Below are positions 17,612-25,713 of a stretch of DNA of 64,000 bases, one piece after another. The DNA comes from Pedobacter sp. AK013 (GTDB lineage: Bacteria; Bacteroidota; Bacteroidia; Sphingobacteriales; Sphingobacteriaceae), in the NCBI RefSeq assembly GCF_014205835.1, contig NZ_JACHCQ010000023.1, forward strand, positions 1-64,000, read 5' to 3'. Both the position numbers and the translations under genes were made by a program. Under the pieces are notes generated by a model. The model was not told where the DNA came from, did no database searches, and saw nothing but the letters and a program-made list of their open reading frames with translations. Every line of letters begins with the position of its first letter. Position 1 is the first letter of the stretch.

Positions 17612-19180
17612 ATGAAATCAATATATAAAATACTGTTCCTCTTCATCATCGTTGCTGTTTGTGGCGGATGTAAGAAAGAATTTGAAGAAAATTTTAAAAA
17701 TCCAAACCAGGCCGAAACTGTTCCGCCGAACTTATTGTTGAACGGTATTTTGTTCGATATGTATGAAGCACCTTTTTCGGGCTCAGAAAGATGGAACCAG
17801 TATACTGCCGCCAACTATTTCTACTATGCAACCAATAATTATGATTGGACAGGTGCTTCTTTAGATTATACTACCCTAAAAAATGTAGTAAAGATGGAAG
17901 AAGAAGCCAACCGTTTAGGTGGTGCAGTAGCTAAACCTTACCTGGCTTTAGCTAAATTCTTTAAAGCGTATTTCTTTGTGAAAATGAGTTTGAAAGTGGG
18001 TGATTTACCGATGGTGGAAGCCCTAAAAGGTTTTGCCAACCTTACTCCAAAGTACGATACCCAAAAAGATATCTTTAAACAATCGTTAACCTGGTTAGAA
18101 GAATCGAACAACGATTTAACGACTTTAATTGCTGCGGGCAACAAAGAATTAAAAGGCGATATTTACCTTAAAAATGACCTAATTGCCTGGCAGAAAGTCG
18201 TGAATACCTTTAAATTAAGAACCTTGATTCAGTTGAGTGTTAAAGTAGACGATACTGACCTACAGGTAAAACAACAGTTTGCTGCGGTATTGAATAATCC
18301 TGGTCAATACCCGGTAATGGATAGCATGGCCGATAACCTGCAGTTTGTGTACAACGAAAGTTTTAACAAATATCCAAACAACAAAGATAACTTTGGTAAC
18401 GATGCTTTGCGTTATAACATGGCTGGTACTTATTTGAATACGCTTTCGAGTTATAAAGACCCTAGAGCTTATATGGTTGCTGAGCCAGCAAGAGGAGTAG
18501 CAGAGGCCAACGGTTATGCCATTACCGATTACCGCAATTTTGTGGGTGCAAGTACGGGCGAAGATCAGGGTGTGATGTTGGATAAGGTACAAAAGGGTTT
18601 GTATTCGCTTATTGGCCGGAACAGGTATTATAGTGGTTATACTGCCGAAAATACCTTCATTATTTCTTATCCCGAGCTCTGTTTTATCAAAGCGGAAGGT
18701 ATTAACCGTGGCTGGGCTACAGGCGATGCCGAAAGCTGGTATAAAAAAGGTATCCAAGCCTCTATTGGTTTTTATGGTATCAAGGATGGTGTTAATGTGG
18801 TTACTTTCCTTAAAAAAGATGGTAAACTCGGCGAATTTGAAACTTACAATGTAAACTTCACTTTCGAGACAGATTATTATGCACAGCCCGTAATAAAATA
18901 TGCTGGCAACACAGCTGAAGGCTTAAAGCAGATCCTTACCCAAAAATACCTGGCCTATTTCCGTAACTCTGGTTTTGAAGCTTATTATCAATATCGCAGA
19001 ACGGGTATCCCTGAATTCCAGGTAGGGCCAGGTATAGGTAATAGCCAAAGGATTCCGAAACGTTTTCAGTATCCTACTATTGAAAGAACGACTAACGGCG
19101 AAAACTTAAAACAGGCTTTACTTCGTCAATATAACGGAACCGACGATATTAATCTGGCACCGTGGATTGTTAAACCTTAA
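17612..19180 (+). CDS. SusD/RagB-type surface lipoprotein (phosphonate-type locus)
   Basis: 522 residues with a lipoprotein signal, lipid-bearing Cys near residue 20 (VCGGCKK), then the helical TPR-like fold of nutrient-binding SusD homologues (AKFFKAYFFVKMSLKVGDLPM around 110-130; FRNSGFEAYYQYRRTG near the C terminus). It serves as the ligand-binding lid on the preceding SusC. Related in sequence to the SusD at 34011. It is the last gene of the locus and ends at a strong terminator. Confidence 0.92.
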   Translation: MKSIYKILFLFIIVAVCGGCKKEFEENFKNPNQAETVPPNLLLNGILFDMYEAPFSGSERWNQYTAANYFYYATNNYDWTGASLDYTTLKNVVKMEEEANRLGGAVAKPYLALAKFFKAYFFVKMSLKVGDLPMVEALKGFANLTPKYDTQKDIFKQSLTWLEESNNDLTTLIAAGNKELKGDIYLKNDLIAWQKVVNTFKLRTLIQLSVKVDDTDLQVKQQFAAVLNNPGQYPVMDSMADNLQFVYNESFNKYPNNKDNFGNDALRYNMAGTYLNTLSSYKDPRAYMVAEPARGVAEANGYAITDYRNFVGASTGEDQGVMLDKVQKGLYSLIGRNRYYSGYTAENTFIISYPELCFIKAEGINRGWATGDAESWYKKGIQASIGFYGIKDGVNVVTFLKKDGKLGEFETYNVNFTFETDYYAQPVIKYAGNTAEGLKQILTQKYLAYFRNSGFEAYYQYRRTGIPEFQVGPGIGNSQRIPKRFQYPTIERTTNGENLKQALLRQYNGTDDINLAPWIVKP

Positions 19181-19214
19181 TTGTTAACGATCTGATATTC
19201 AGTTTGAAATATGG

Positions 19215-19250
19215 AAAACAATCCTCCGCTATAAAGGGAGGGTTGTTTTC
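19215..19250 (+). terminator. Terminator closing the SusCD locus
   Basis: Thirteen-base-pair stem AAAACAATCCTCC (19215-19227) / GGAGGGTTGTTTT (19237-19249) with one G-T pair, and T-rich 3' arm. It lies 35 nt after the SusD stop. Confidence 0.8.
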
Positions 19251-19272
19251 TTAAATAATAATTGAATTAATT

Positions 19273-19304
19273 TTTGCATAAATAGTTTAAAAGCGCTAAT
19301 ATTG
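19273..19304 (+). promoter_or_regulatory. Promoter of tRNA-Asn
   Basis: TTTG at 19273-19276, exactly 20 nt, then TAATATTG at 19297-19304, one mismatch from TAnnTTTG. The 5' leader to the tRNA would be about 65 nt. Confidence 0.55.
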
Positions 19305-19375
19305 CACTCCCAAAACGAACAAGGGTGTTTAACTACAAAGTGTAAATAAACCTCGTTTTAGGAAATGACCAGTAC

Positions 19376-19452
19376 TCCTTCTTAGCTCAGCTGGTTAGAG
19401 CATCTGACTGTTAATCAGAGGGTCGCTGGTTCGAGCCCAGCAGAGGGAGCCA
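19376..19452 (+). tRNA. tRNA-Asn(GTT)
   Basis: Complete cloverleaf. Acceptor stem TCCTTCT pairs with AGAGGGA (one G-T); the D arm is GCTCAGCTGGTTAGAGC; the anticodon stem TCTGA/TCAGA encloses loop CTGTTAA with anticodon GTT; the T arm is CTGGTTCGAGCCCAG. Discriminator G at 19449 and encoded CCA at 19450-19452. A terminator follows directly. The AbiE operon lies just downstream. Confidence 0.97.
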
Positions 19453-19481
19453 AAACCCGCAACGAAAGTTGTGGGTTTTTT
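19452..19481 (+). terminator. Terminator after tRNA-Asn
   Basis: AAAACCCGCAAC (19452-19463), GAAA loop, GTTGTGGGTTTTT (19468-19480): a GNRA-type tetraloop hairpin with a T run. Confidence 0.85.
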
Positions 19482-19646
19482 GCGTTTAGAGCTGAGCGAG
19501 AAGTTTTCAAGTCTGAAAATCGTATAAATCCTCATTTTCTGGCTAATTTTTGGTGTTAATTGAGATAATCTTTGAAGGTTACCCCTTTAATAACTTCAGC
19601 TTTTTAGAATAAAGCATTTGTTAAATGTGAAAGCATGAAGGAACAC

Positions 19647-19746
19647 TAGTCGTTTATCTTGTTAATATTTTGCATATCTAAATATTTTATGTATTTTTAT
19701 AATAAGATAAACGATATTTAGTCGTTTATCTTGCTAATATTTTACA
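19647..19746 (+). promoter_or_regulatory. abiE operator: AbiE promoter and three-copy operator
   Basis: A 28-nt direct repeat occurs at 19647-19674 and 19719-19746 with 26 of 28 identical positions; the second copy abuts the abiEi ATG. Its core TCGTTTATCTT also appears inverted at 19704-19714, forming a perfect 11-bp inverted repeat with 19722-19732 (7-nt spacer). The promoter lies between: TTTG at 19669-19672, 19 nt, TATTTTTA at 19692-19699. Repeats therefore bracket the promoter, fitting known AbiEi binding to repeats for negative autoregulation. Confidence 0.75.
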
Positions 19747-20385
19747 ATGGATATTCGAACAGCATTAAGAGAACTATCTAACCAACCGCTGACCCACCAG
19801 CTCCTAGCGGGTCTTCTGAAAGACTATAAACGGCCAAATGATAAAATATTATCTTTAAAATCGGATGGCCTGATCGAGCCGATCAAAAAAGGACTTTACA
19901 TAGCGGGTAGGTCTCTTGGTGCTGAACGGCCTGAAAGCGCACTGTTAGCCAACCATATACTCGGACCAAGCTACCTTTCAATGGAAAGTGCACTCGCTCA
20001 TTACGGGCTAATTCCAGAGAAGGTTTTTGCGGTCACTTCAATGACTACAAAAGCCTCAAGGAAATTCCAGACCAACATTGGACTATATACCTATACCAAC
20101 CTATCATTGCCTTATTACGCATTCGGCCTTGCCACTGTGAGCTTGTCTAAAGACCAGCAAGCCATAATAGCAATCCCCGAAAAGGCACTATGCGATAAAA
20201 TAGCTACAACAGCAGGCATAACCTTAAGAAGCCGATCTTCTGCAAGGGATTATGTTTTTGGAAACCTGAGAATGGAGGAAGAAGATCTAGCTAAATTTGA
20301 TCTAAATGTGATGTTGAGCTGGCTCGAAAATGCACCCAAAAGGGAAAGCCTGGAAATGTTAATCAAAATGATCGAAAAAATATGA
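19747..20385 (+). CDS. abiEi: AbiEi-type antitoxin/repressor
   Basis: 212 residues. It has an N-terminal winged helix-turn-helix (about 1-55, ILSLKSDGLIEPIKKGLYIAG), then the AbiEi core with SYLSMESALAHYGLIPE (about 78-93) and ALCDKIATTAG (about 147-157). AbiEi antitoxins repress their own promoter through DNA repeats and oppose the AbiEii nucleotidyltransferase. The gene overlaps the toxin gene by 4 nt (ATGA), giving coupled translation. It lies downstream of a tRNA gene, a usual place for acquired defence modules, though no integrase is present. Confidence 0.9.
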   Translation: MDIRTALRELSNQPLTHQLLAGLLKDYKRPNDKILSLKSDGLIEPIKKGLYIAGRSLGAERPESALLANHILGPSYLSMESALAHYGLIPEKVFAVTSMTTKASRKFQTNIGLYTYTNLSLPYYAFGLATVSLSKDQQAIIAIPEKALCDKIATTAGITLRSRSSARDYVFGNLRMEEEDLAKFDLNVMLSWLENAPKRESLEMLIKMIEKI

Positions 20386-21242
20386 TAAAGGAGTGGCTCG
20401 AAGATTATCATCCCGTAAACAGGGAAGAAGCCAAAGATGCATTGAGAGAAATCATGCAGGAGATCACATTAGCGGGACTTAACCGTGCCGGTTTTTTTGA
20501 AAAGGCGGCATTTTATGGCGGAACTGCGCTCAGGATATTCTACGGACTCGACCGATTTTCAGAGGATCTGGATTTTTCGTTGCTTGCCGTTGACCTGGAT
20601 TTTTCATTGGAAAAATACCAAGATGCTATCATAAATGAGTTCGCTGCCCTCGGGATGCAGGTATCTATTTCGGAAAAACAGAAGGCAGTGAAGAGCAACA
20701 TCAACTCTGCCTTTTTAAAATCGGAAACCATTTGGAAGGAACTTGTGTTGGAGGGTATCATCCCGCAGAACGGACTTAAGGAAGTAGCCAGCATCAAGAT
20801 CAAGATAGAAGTTGATACAGCCCCTCCATTGGGGTTTGCTACTGAGGAAAAATTATTACTCAAGCCTTTTTCGTTTTATGTGAAGTGCCTGTCGCTCCCT
20901 GACCTTTTTGCCGGAAAGATGCATGCATTACTTTTTCGCAAGTGGGGCACGAATGTAAAAGGGCGGGACTGGTATGATATGGAATGGTACATCAAAAAAG
21001 GATATCCTCTTAATCTCGACCATTTCCTGCTAAGGGCGATAGACAGCGGGGACTGGAAAAAAGAGACCATCAATGAGGAGGAGTTCAGGAAATTATTGAG
21101 CGAAAAGATCGAAAGTGTCAAAATGGATTTTGTCAAGGCTGACATCTCTAGATTTATAAAGGATTCAAAGGTACTTGAAATATGGTCCCCAAGTTATTTT
21201 CATGACCTGAGTGCAAAACTAAAAATCAATAGATCGAATTAA
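20382..21242 (+). CDS. abiEii: AbiEii-type nucleotidyltransferase toxin
   Basis: 286 residues, full length. The nucleotidyltransferase signature is intact: YGGTALRIFYGLDRFSEDLD (about 46-65), where GG-T is the nucleotide-binding turn and the E-D-L-D acids bind metal. Later conserved blocks are KMHALLFRKWG and VKGRDWYDMEWYI (about 185-210). AbiEii homologues block growth by adding nucleotides, with tRNA as target in characterised relatives. All key residues appear present, so the toxin is probably active. It forms a type IV-style abortive-infection pair with the preceding gene. Confidence 0.9.
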   Translation: MIKEWLEDYHPVNREEAKDALREIMQEITLAGLNRAGFFEKAAFYGGTALRIFYGLDRFSEDLDFSLLAVDLDFSLEKYQDAIINEFAALGMQVSISEKQKAVKSNINSAFLKSETIWKELVLEGIIPQNGLKEVASIKIKIEVDTAPPLGFATEEKLLLKPFSFYVKCLSLPDLFAGKMHALLFRKWGTNVKGRDWYDMEWYIKKGYPLNLDHFLLRAIDSGDWKKETINEEEFRKLLSEKIESVKMDFVKADISRFIKDSKVLEIWSPSYFHDLSAKLKINRSN

Positions 21243-21782
21243 GGCTCAGACCTTTTTTGTTTAAAATTTACGTTGGACAAGAAGTTTATCCTGAGCGCAG
21301 GGCAATGTCATTAAGTTATAGGATAAATCACAAAAAGACGTCACCTTGAGGAGTAATTTATCTTATAAAAATTAATATGGATGACAGCCCTCTCCGGGGT
21401 CGTCATTTCGAGCGGAGTGCAACGCAGTCGAGAAATCTGTCTCTATAGATTTCTCCATTTCGCTGCGGGAAAAAAAAACGGCTAGCTTCAGTCGAAATGA
21501 CGATTTTTCTATAAGATCTGTCAATGGTAGCGTACTATTTGCAATTTATCAAGCTCAAGAAGTCTTCGACCTCGCTCAGACTGACACTGCCGCGCTTAAC
21601 TTAATGACATTGAGGTGTAAGGAGCCATGAAGAAGGGGGAAATTCTGTTTTAGCCCTTTGACTAGAACGGTCAGTTAAACTTTGAGTGCCTTGCCATTTA
21701 AGAAGTACAAGCCCATTTAGGCTGATTGTTCTTATATGATTTAGCCTTTAGCCCAAGAATATCTACATTCAATTGTTGAGCA
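21243..21782. other. 540-nt spacer with a REP-like element
   Basis: No gene seen. It contains the best-preserved repeat of the window (21401-21502) and a second worn stretch near 21555-21615 (TTCGACCTCGCTCAGACTGACA). It lies between the AbiE toxin and the convergent metallopeptidase gene, with no clear terminator. Confidence 0.45.
21401..21502. repeat. REP-like intergenic inverted repeat (reference copy)
   Basis: The ends are inverted: CGTCATTTCGA at 21401-21411 and TCGAAATGACG at 21492-21502. The inside has GAGAAATCT (21430-21438) facing AGATTTCTC (21446-21454). Worn relatives are visible near 3921-4092, 9214-9262, 12896-12906 and 30174-30210. It looks like a non-autonomous, structured intergenic repeat. 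No coding capacity. Confidence 0.6.
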
Positions 21783-23036
21783 TTATTTATCTCTGGTTTT
21801 AAAATCAATCAGGTAAGGTTTGATCTTTACGCCATTCAAATCTCTAAAACTCTCTCCAAGTACAATCTGATATTGTCTATTGGGTTTTAACTGAACATCG
21901 AATTCGGCAGTGACACCGTCCGCCGAAAAGCCAATAAAATTTTTAATAAACATTGCGTTTTCCTTGCCCAAAGGTCCAAAATCAAAGTTTCTGAAGCGCC
22001 TATCCATGGGTTTTGAAAAAACGACTTTAAATTTGTAGTTCAAGGTATCACCTAAATCTGCTATTTCTTCTGGGGTGGCACTCACCACAAAAGGACGGCT
22101 TTTTTCATACCCATCTTTTAATTGCTTAACGGTTTGATCAAAATAACCAGATTGATCTACGTATGTAGCTAGGGCTTCTATATTATTATAATCAAGCTCA
22201 ATCATTTCGCTAATCGCCTTGGTTTTATCTTTTGCTTTTGTATAATATTGGTCGGCAATGGCATAACCCACATAATATCCTAGATCCCTTATCCCAAATT
22301 GATTTTCAGCATTGCTGTATAGCCAAAAACCATTTCCGGTATTGAACATCTGCAGTGCAAATGCCTGTTTGATACTTTCGTTATGTGCTTTGCCATAGGC
22401 AAGTGCAGGAAGTGTAGAAGGAATGGCCATTACCTTTTCAGAAACAAATTCTGCAACACCTTCCAATACACATTGCGCCAATAAATTGTCTCCGATATTT
22501 GTTTTTTGTTGGGTATGCACATATTCGTGGATATTGGTGAAAACCAAATTATCAAGATGTTCTTGTGCCATGGCAATTTCACTTCCAATCAATACCATCT
22601 TACCCATGGTAGTTCCGCCGCTTCTAAAGGCACCTACAGTGAAATAGATTTCTGCAGGTTTTAAAGCTGGGTAAAGTTGTTTAAGCTTGTTAATTTTGAG
22701 AGCAATGGCTTTTGCATAATCTTTCGCTTTTAAGGTATTGGAACGGATAGAATTAAAATAAGTTTGCTTTTGGGTAATGGCATCCAGGTACTCTTTTGGG
22801 GTATAATTCCTTGCCTGTATCATCGCTTTTTGTCCGGGTGTTCCCTTCTCCAGAAATAAATTTTTAAGATAGTTGTATTGTAAACTCGTATCTTTTGTTG
22901 AACTGATTTTATCGTAAGCCTGCCAGAAATGATCCAGATCTGTGGTGATCAGGTTTACGGTTCGTTGCGCCCAAAGATTCTGGGTAATGGAGGCGCACAA
23001 AAGGGTTGCAAAAAGTATGGCTCTATTCATATCCAT
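21783..23036 (-). CDS. Secreted gluzincin-like protein (HExxH), DUF2268-type
   Basis: 417 residues from the ATG at 23036; an in-frame GTG at 23045 is less likely. Signal peptide about 1-23 (MNRAILFATLLCASITQNLWA). A zinc-peptidase motif HEYVH occupies 170-174, with E192/E196 in LEGVAEFVSE as possible third ligand, as in predicted Zn-dependent proteases of the DUF2268 kind. The C-terminal about 100 residues (RPFVVSATPEE onward) look like an Ig-like beta domain. Probably periplasmic or secreted. Substrate unknown. It is followed by a long spacer. Confidence 0.7.
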   Translation of the reverse strand: MDMNRAILFATLLCASITQNLWAQRTVNLITTDLDHFWQAYDKISSTKDTSLQYNYLKNLFLEKGTPGQKAMIQARNYTPKEYLDAITQKQTYFNSIRSNTLKAKDYAKAIALKINKLKQLYPALKPAEIYFTVGAFRSGGTTMGKMVLIGSEIAMAQEHLDNLVFTNIHEYVHTQQKTNIGDNLLAQCVLEGVAEFVSEKVMAIPSTLPALAYGKAHNESIKQAFALQMFNTGNGFWLYSNAENQFGIRDLGYYVGYAIADQYYTKAKDKTKAISEMIELDYNNIEALATYVDQSGYFDQTVKQLKDGYEKSRPFVVSATPEEIADLGDTLNYKFKVVFSKPMDRRFRNFDFGPLGKENAMFIKNFIGFSADGVTAEFDVQLKPNRQYQIVLGESFRDLNGVKIKPYLIDFKTRDK

Positions 23037-23089
23037 AAAAGACACCTAAAAAATCTTTGTGTGACAGTATGATTGTTTTTTTTGATCAA

Positions 23090-23168
23090 TTAACTTTGGT
23101 GTTCAGGTGCCTCATTTGGACACTCTATATATTTCCAATGGTGGCCAACAAGATCGTTCAAAATTAAG
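23090..23168 (-). pseudogene. Decayed 3' end of a VOC-family gene
   Basis: On the minus strand the sequence reads LNDLVGHHWKYIECPNEAPE then HQS-stop (stop at 23092-23090). The intact VOC gene at 28292-28705 ends DDLDGHHWEYIWMDPNGMPE then HQS-stop. Nucleotide similarity extends over about 75 bp, for example GGTGGCC, AAGATCGT and CTATATAT blocks. A one-base insertion near 23160 breaks the frame and nothing upstream remains. This is a relic of a duplicated or replaced copy. Confidence 0.8.
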
Positions 23169-23214
23169 GGGGCAAAAGCGACTAAAGATTTTGGTTAAAA
23201 CAAGGTCCGCCTGC

Positions 23215-23934
23215 TTAACTGTGGTTTTCCTGCTCCTGCAAAGCGATCCGTTCTCTAAAGGATTTATATCGCGACCGGCCAATAGGTAAAATTTCTCCGT
23301 TTTTAAGCTTTAATGCGTATTTGGTGCCCGAAGAGATTAAGATCTGCTCCATTTGTTTCATTTGAACCAAATACGATTTATGGATGCGTTCGAAACCAGC
23401 CGGCAAAATTTGCTCCAGTGTATCAAGTCCCTTATCGTGCAGCGTGCTGCTGCCATCCAGAAGATGCAGTTCGCTGTATATACCTGCACCCTTAATATAG
23501 TTGAGCTGGCTAAGTTCGATGAGGCGGACACTGCCGTTTTTTCGCACGGTGAGGTAGCGTAAGTTGCTGCTGAGTTCTTTTTTTGTAGCTGTTGCCCTGC
23601 TGAGCGCCAGTGTAAGCCGTTCCTGATCGAAAGGCTTTGGAACAAAATCGAGTACACCCAACTCGAAAGCACGAAGTGCATTTTCGGTATTGGCCGAAAC
23701 CACTATGGTTTGAAAAGAGCGCGAGGTTAAAGATTGTAATACTTCAAAACCGTCTTTCCCATTGAGGTTAAGATCAAGTAACAAAATATCAATGCTGTTC
23801 TTTTCCAGAAAATCCATTCCCTTTTTAAGCGAATCGCAGATCTGGATTAAAGCATTACCTTCGAAATGAGCGGCAGTCATTCGTTCAACCCTTTTCGCTA
23901 TCCGTGCCTCATCTTCTATTATCAGTATTGTCAT
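23215..23934 (-). CDS. LytTR-family response regulator
   Basis: 239 residues. The receiver domain (about 1-118) has the phospho-acceptor D54 (LLLDLNLNG), the acidic pair E7-D8 and the switch Lys in FVPKPFD (about 100). The LytTR DNA-binding domain (about 135-232) has YLTVRKNGSVRLIELSQLNY, GAGIYSELHL and FERIHKSYLVQMKQ. It acts with the kinase encoded immediately upstream; start and stop overlap by 4 nt. Targets are unknown, the divergent beta-barrel receptor at 25714 being the obvious candidate. Confidence 0.92.
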   Translation of the reverse strand: MTILIIEDEARIAKRVERMTAAHFEGNALIQICDSLKKGMDFLEKNSIDILLLDLNLNGKDGFEVLQSLTSRSFQTIVVSANTENALRAFELGVLDFVPKPFDQERLTLALSRATATKKELSSNLRYLTVRKNGSVRLIELSQLNYIKGAGIYSELHLLDGSSTLHDKGLDTLEQILPAGFERIHKSYLVQMKQMEQILISSGTKYALKLKNGEILPIGRSRYKSFRERIALQEQENHS

Positions 23935-25604
23935 TTTGATTTATTGTTTATTTTAATGATACTCGTCCAGCCCTGTGCTGATGCTGCGGATGAAAATTGC
24001 CAGCAGCCCGGATAACTTTCTTCGAGCCTGGCCTTAATGTACCTAAAACCGTTTCCACCACTGCGGTTGGTTTGTAATTCTCTATTTTTGCCTAAGGTTT
24101 CGAAGGTGTATTGGCAAAAATCATCGTTTTGGCTAAAAGAAAGTTTAAATCTAATTGTACCATTGTCTTGTGGTGTATTGTGTGTAATGCCGTTTTCGAG
24201 CAGGGTATGGATAACGGCCGGTGGTATGGTTGCCGAAGTACTAATTCCGCTATCTTCCCATTCGTAACTAATTTCTTTTCTAAAACCCATCACTTTGAGG
24301 TGCATCTGGCATAAAGCAATTTCCTGTCTGATGGGGATTAAACTTTGTTCAGATATGGCATTCATGATATCAAACTCATTGGCCAGTGCCTGAATAAATT
24401 CGGTTCCTTTTTTAGGCGACTCTTCTACCCAGTCGATAAGCGAGGTTAAGGTGTTTTTGATAAAATGCGGCTGGATGTTTTTCTTTAAAAGTTCGAGCTG
24501 TAACCTCGATGAAAGCAGCAATGAATTGGAATGTTCCTGTTCTATTTTTTTCATCCTGATGGTATGCAGATAAAGCATAGACACAACAATAAAAGTATAG
24601 AAGATAAATATGCCAAAATCGTAAAGCAAATAATAATTCATGCCGGCACTTGCTAAAATGCCTGCCATTAGCAGCCAGCTGCCTTTTTGTTTCCGGTAAA
24701 CCGCATCGAATGCAATAAGCAGCATGGTAAGCCACATGGCCCTACTGTAATAAATGGCCGATAGATCGTAGTGGCCATAATTGCGGATATAAATAAATAG
24801 CAGCACACCAAAAAGTAAGCAAAGCAACAGGTATTTTCTTTTAATGCCGAACTGGATACAGAAGTAAAGGGGCACCAGGAGCGAAATAGAAAAAGTTAGC
24901 CACCCGATTACTTCCATTCGGATAAAGAATTTGGGATAGGGGATTTCAATATAAAATTTAATGTACTCGGTAATCAGGAGTAAAAAGAAGAGCAGGCAAA
25001 TTACAGAAAAGATAAGTACCGGATATTGTTTTTTATGGCTGTTGAAATATAGAAAAATATAATATAGCGAGGCAACCAGAAAAGCACCAGCCATGATAAA
25101 CATGAGTGAAGAAATAAGCAGCGGCCTGCGAATGAGATTAACATATGTATCAAGCTTTACGCCCACGTTACGCTGCACCCTGGGGTAACTAAACTGTGTG
25201 CTGCGCAAGGCTACGGTGTGCTTGCCAGGTTTGGAAAGTGAATCGGGAACAGGAAGAATTATAGTTTCGTTACCCGGAACTTCATCAACAATGGGCGAGC
25301 CGGGTTTCCCATTGATCCCTATTTTAACCCCATCCCAATAAATTTCATAAGCCCCAAAGGCAATTACCTGAAGGCCCAATGCACCTCCGCTGTTGGCAAT
25401 CAGTTCGGTTTTTTCCCTGATCCAGAAAACCTGCCGGCCGGTAGCGCCACGCTCTTGTCGCCAGCCAGTTTCGTTTAAGCTTTTAGCAGCCCAGGCCACA
25501 TCATCGCCTGTTTTAAATATGGGATCGTATTCTTCGTACAATACCTGTCGTTTGCAGGAGCAAAATAAAACTACGGAAAATATAAACAGGATAATACGTT
25601 TCAT
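23931..25604 (-). CDS. LytS-like membrane histidine kinase with 7TM-DISM-type sensor
   Basis: 557 residues from ATG 25604, chosen because it starts a hydrophobic signal. Order: N-terminal hydrophobic segment ending LFCSCKRQ, a periplasmic jelly-roll-like domain (about 40-155, with YEIYWDGVKIG and KHTVALR), about seven transmembrane helices (about 160-345), a short coiled coil, then the His_kinase domain with H380 in QPHFIKNTL and an HATPase with HTLLENGITHN near 470. The Cys residues at 15 and 17 suggest a possible lipid anchor, unusual for a kinase, but the lipobox is poor. Forms a pair with the downstream LytTR regulator. Confidence 0.85.
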   Translation of the reverse strand: MKRIILFIFSVVLFCSCKRQVLYEEYDPIFKTGDDVAWAAKSLNETGWRQERGATGRQVFWIREKTELIANSGGALGLQVIAFGAYEIYWDGVKIGINGKPGSPIVDEVPGNETIILPVPDSLSKPGKHTVALRSTQFSYPRVQRNVGVKLDTYVNLIRRPLLISSLMFIMAGAFLVASLYYIFLYFNSHKKQYPVLIFSVICLLFFLLLITEYIKFYIEIPYPKFFIRMEVIGWLTFSISLLVPLYFCIQFGIKRKYLLLCLLFGVLLFIYIRNYGHYDLSAIYYSRAMWLTMLLIAFDAVYRKQKGSWLLMAGILASAGMNYYLLYDFGIFIFYTFIVVSMLYLHTIRMKKIEQEHSNSLLLSSRLQLELLKKNIQPHFIKNTLTSLIDWVEESPKKGTEFIQALANEFDIMNAISEQSLIPIRQEIALCQMHLKVMGFRKEISYEWEDSGISTSATIPPAVIHTLLENGITHNTPQDNGTIRFKLSFSQNDDFCQYTFETLGKNRELQTNRSGGNGFRYIKARLEESYPGCWQFSSAASAQGWTSIIKINNKSK

Positions 25605-25713
25605 AATCCAAATGTAAGATAAAGATAAACCGACTTGATGCATTTCAAAAGGATATAGAGCTGTTTGCATGTTTTTTTATTTAGTGCTCAGTTGGGAGGA
25701 CTAATCTTGCAGT

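Noticed and set aside
19376..21782. AbiE operon next to tRNA-Asn as an integrated island
   Set aside because: No integrase and no repeat of the tRNA 3' end was seen downstream of the toxin gene, so an attachment-site claim is not supported.
23107..23289. 60-codon plus-strand frame
   Set aside because: It is antisense to the VOC remnant and the end of the response regulator gene, with no features of its own.
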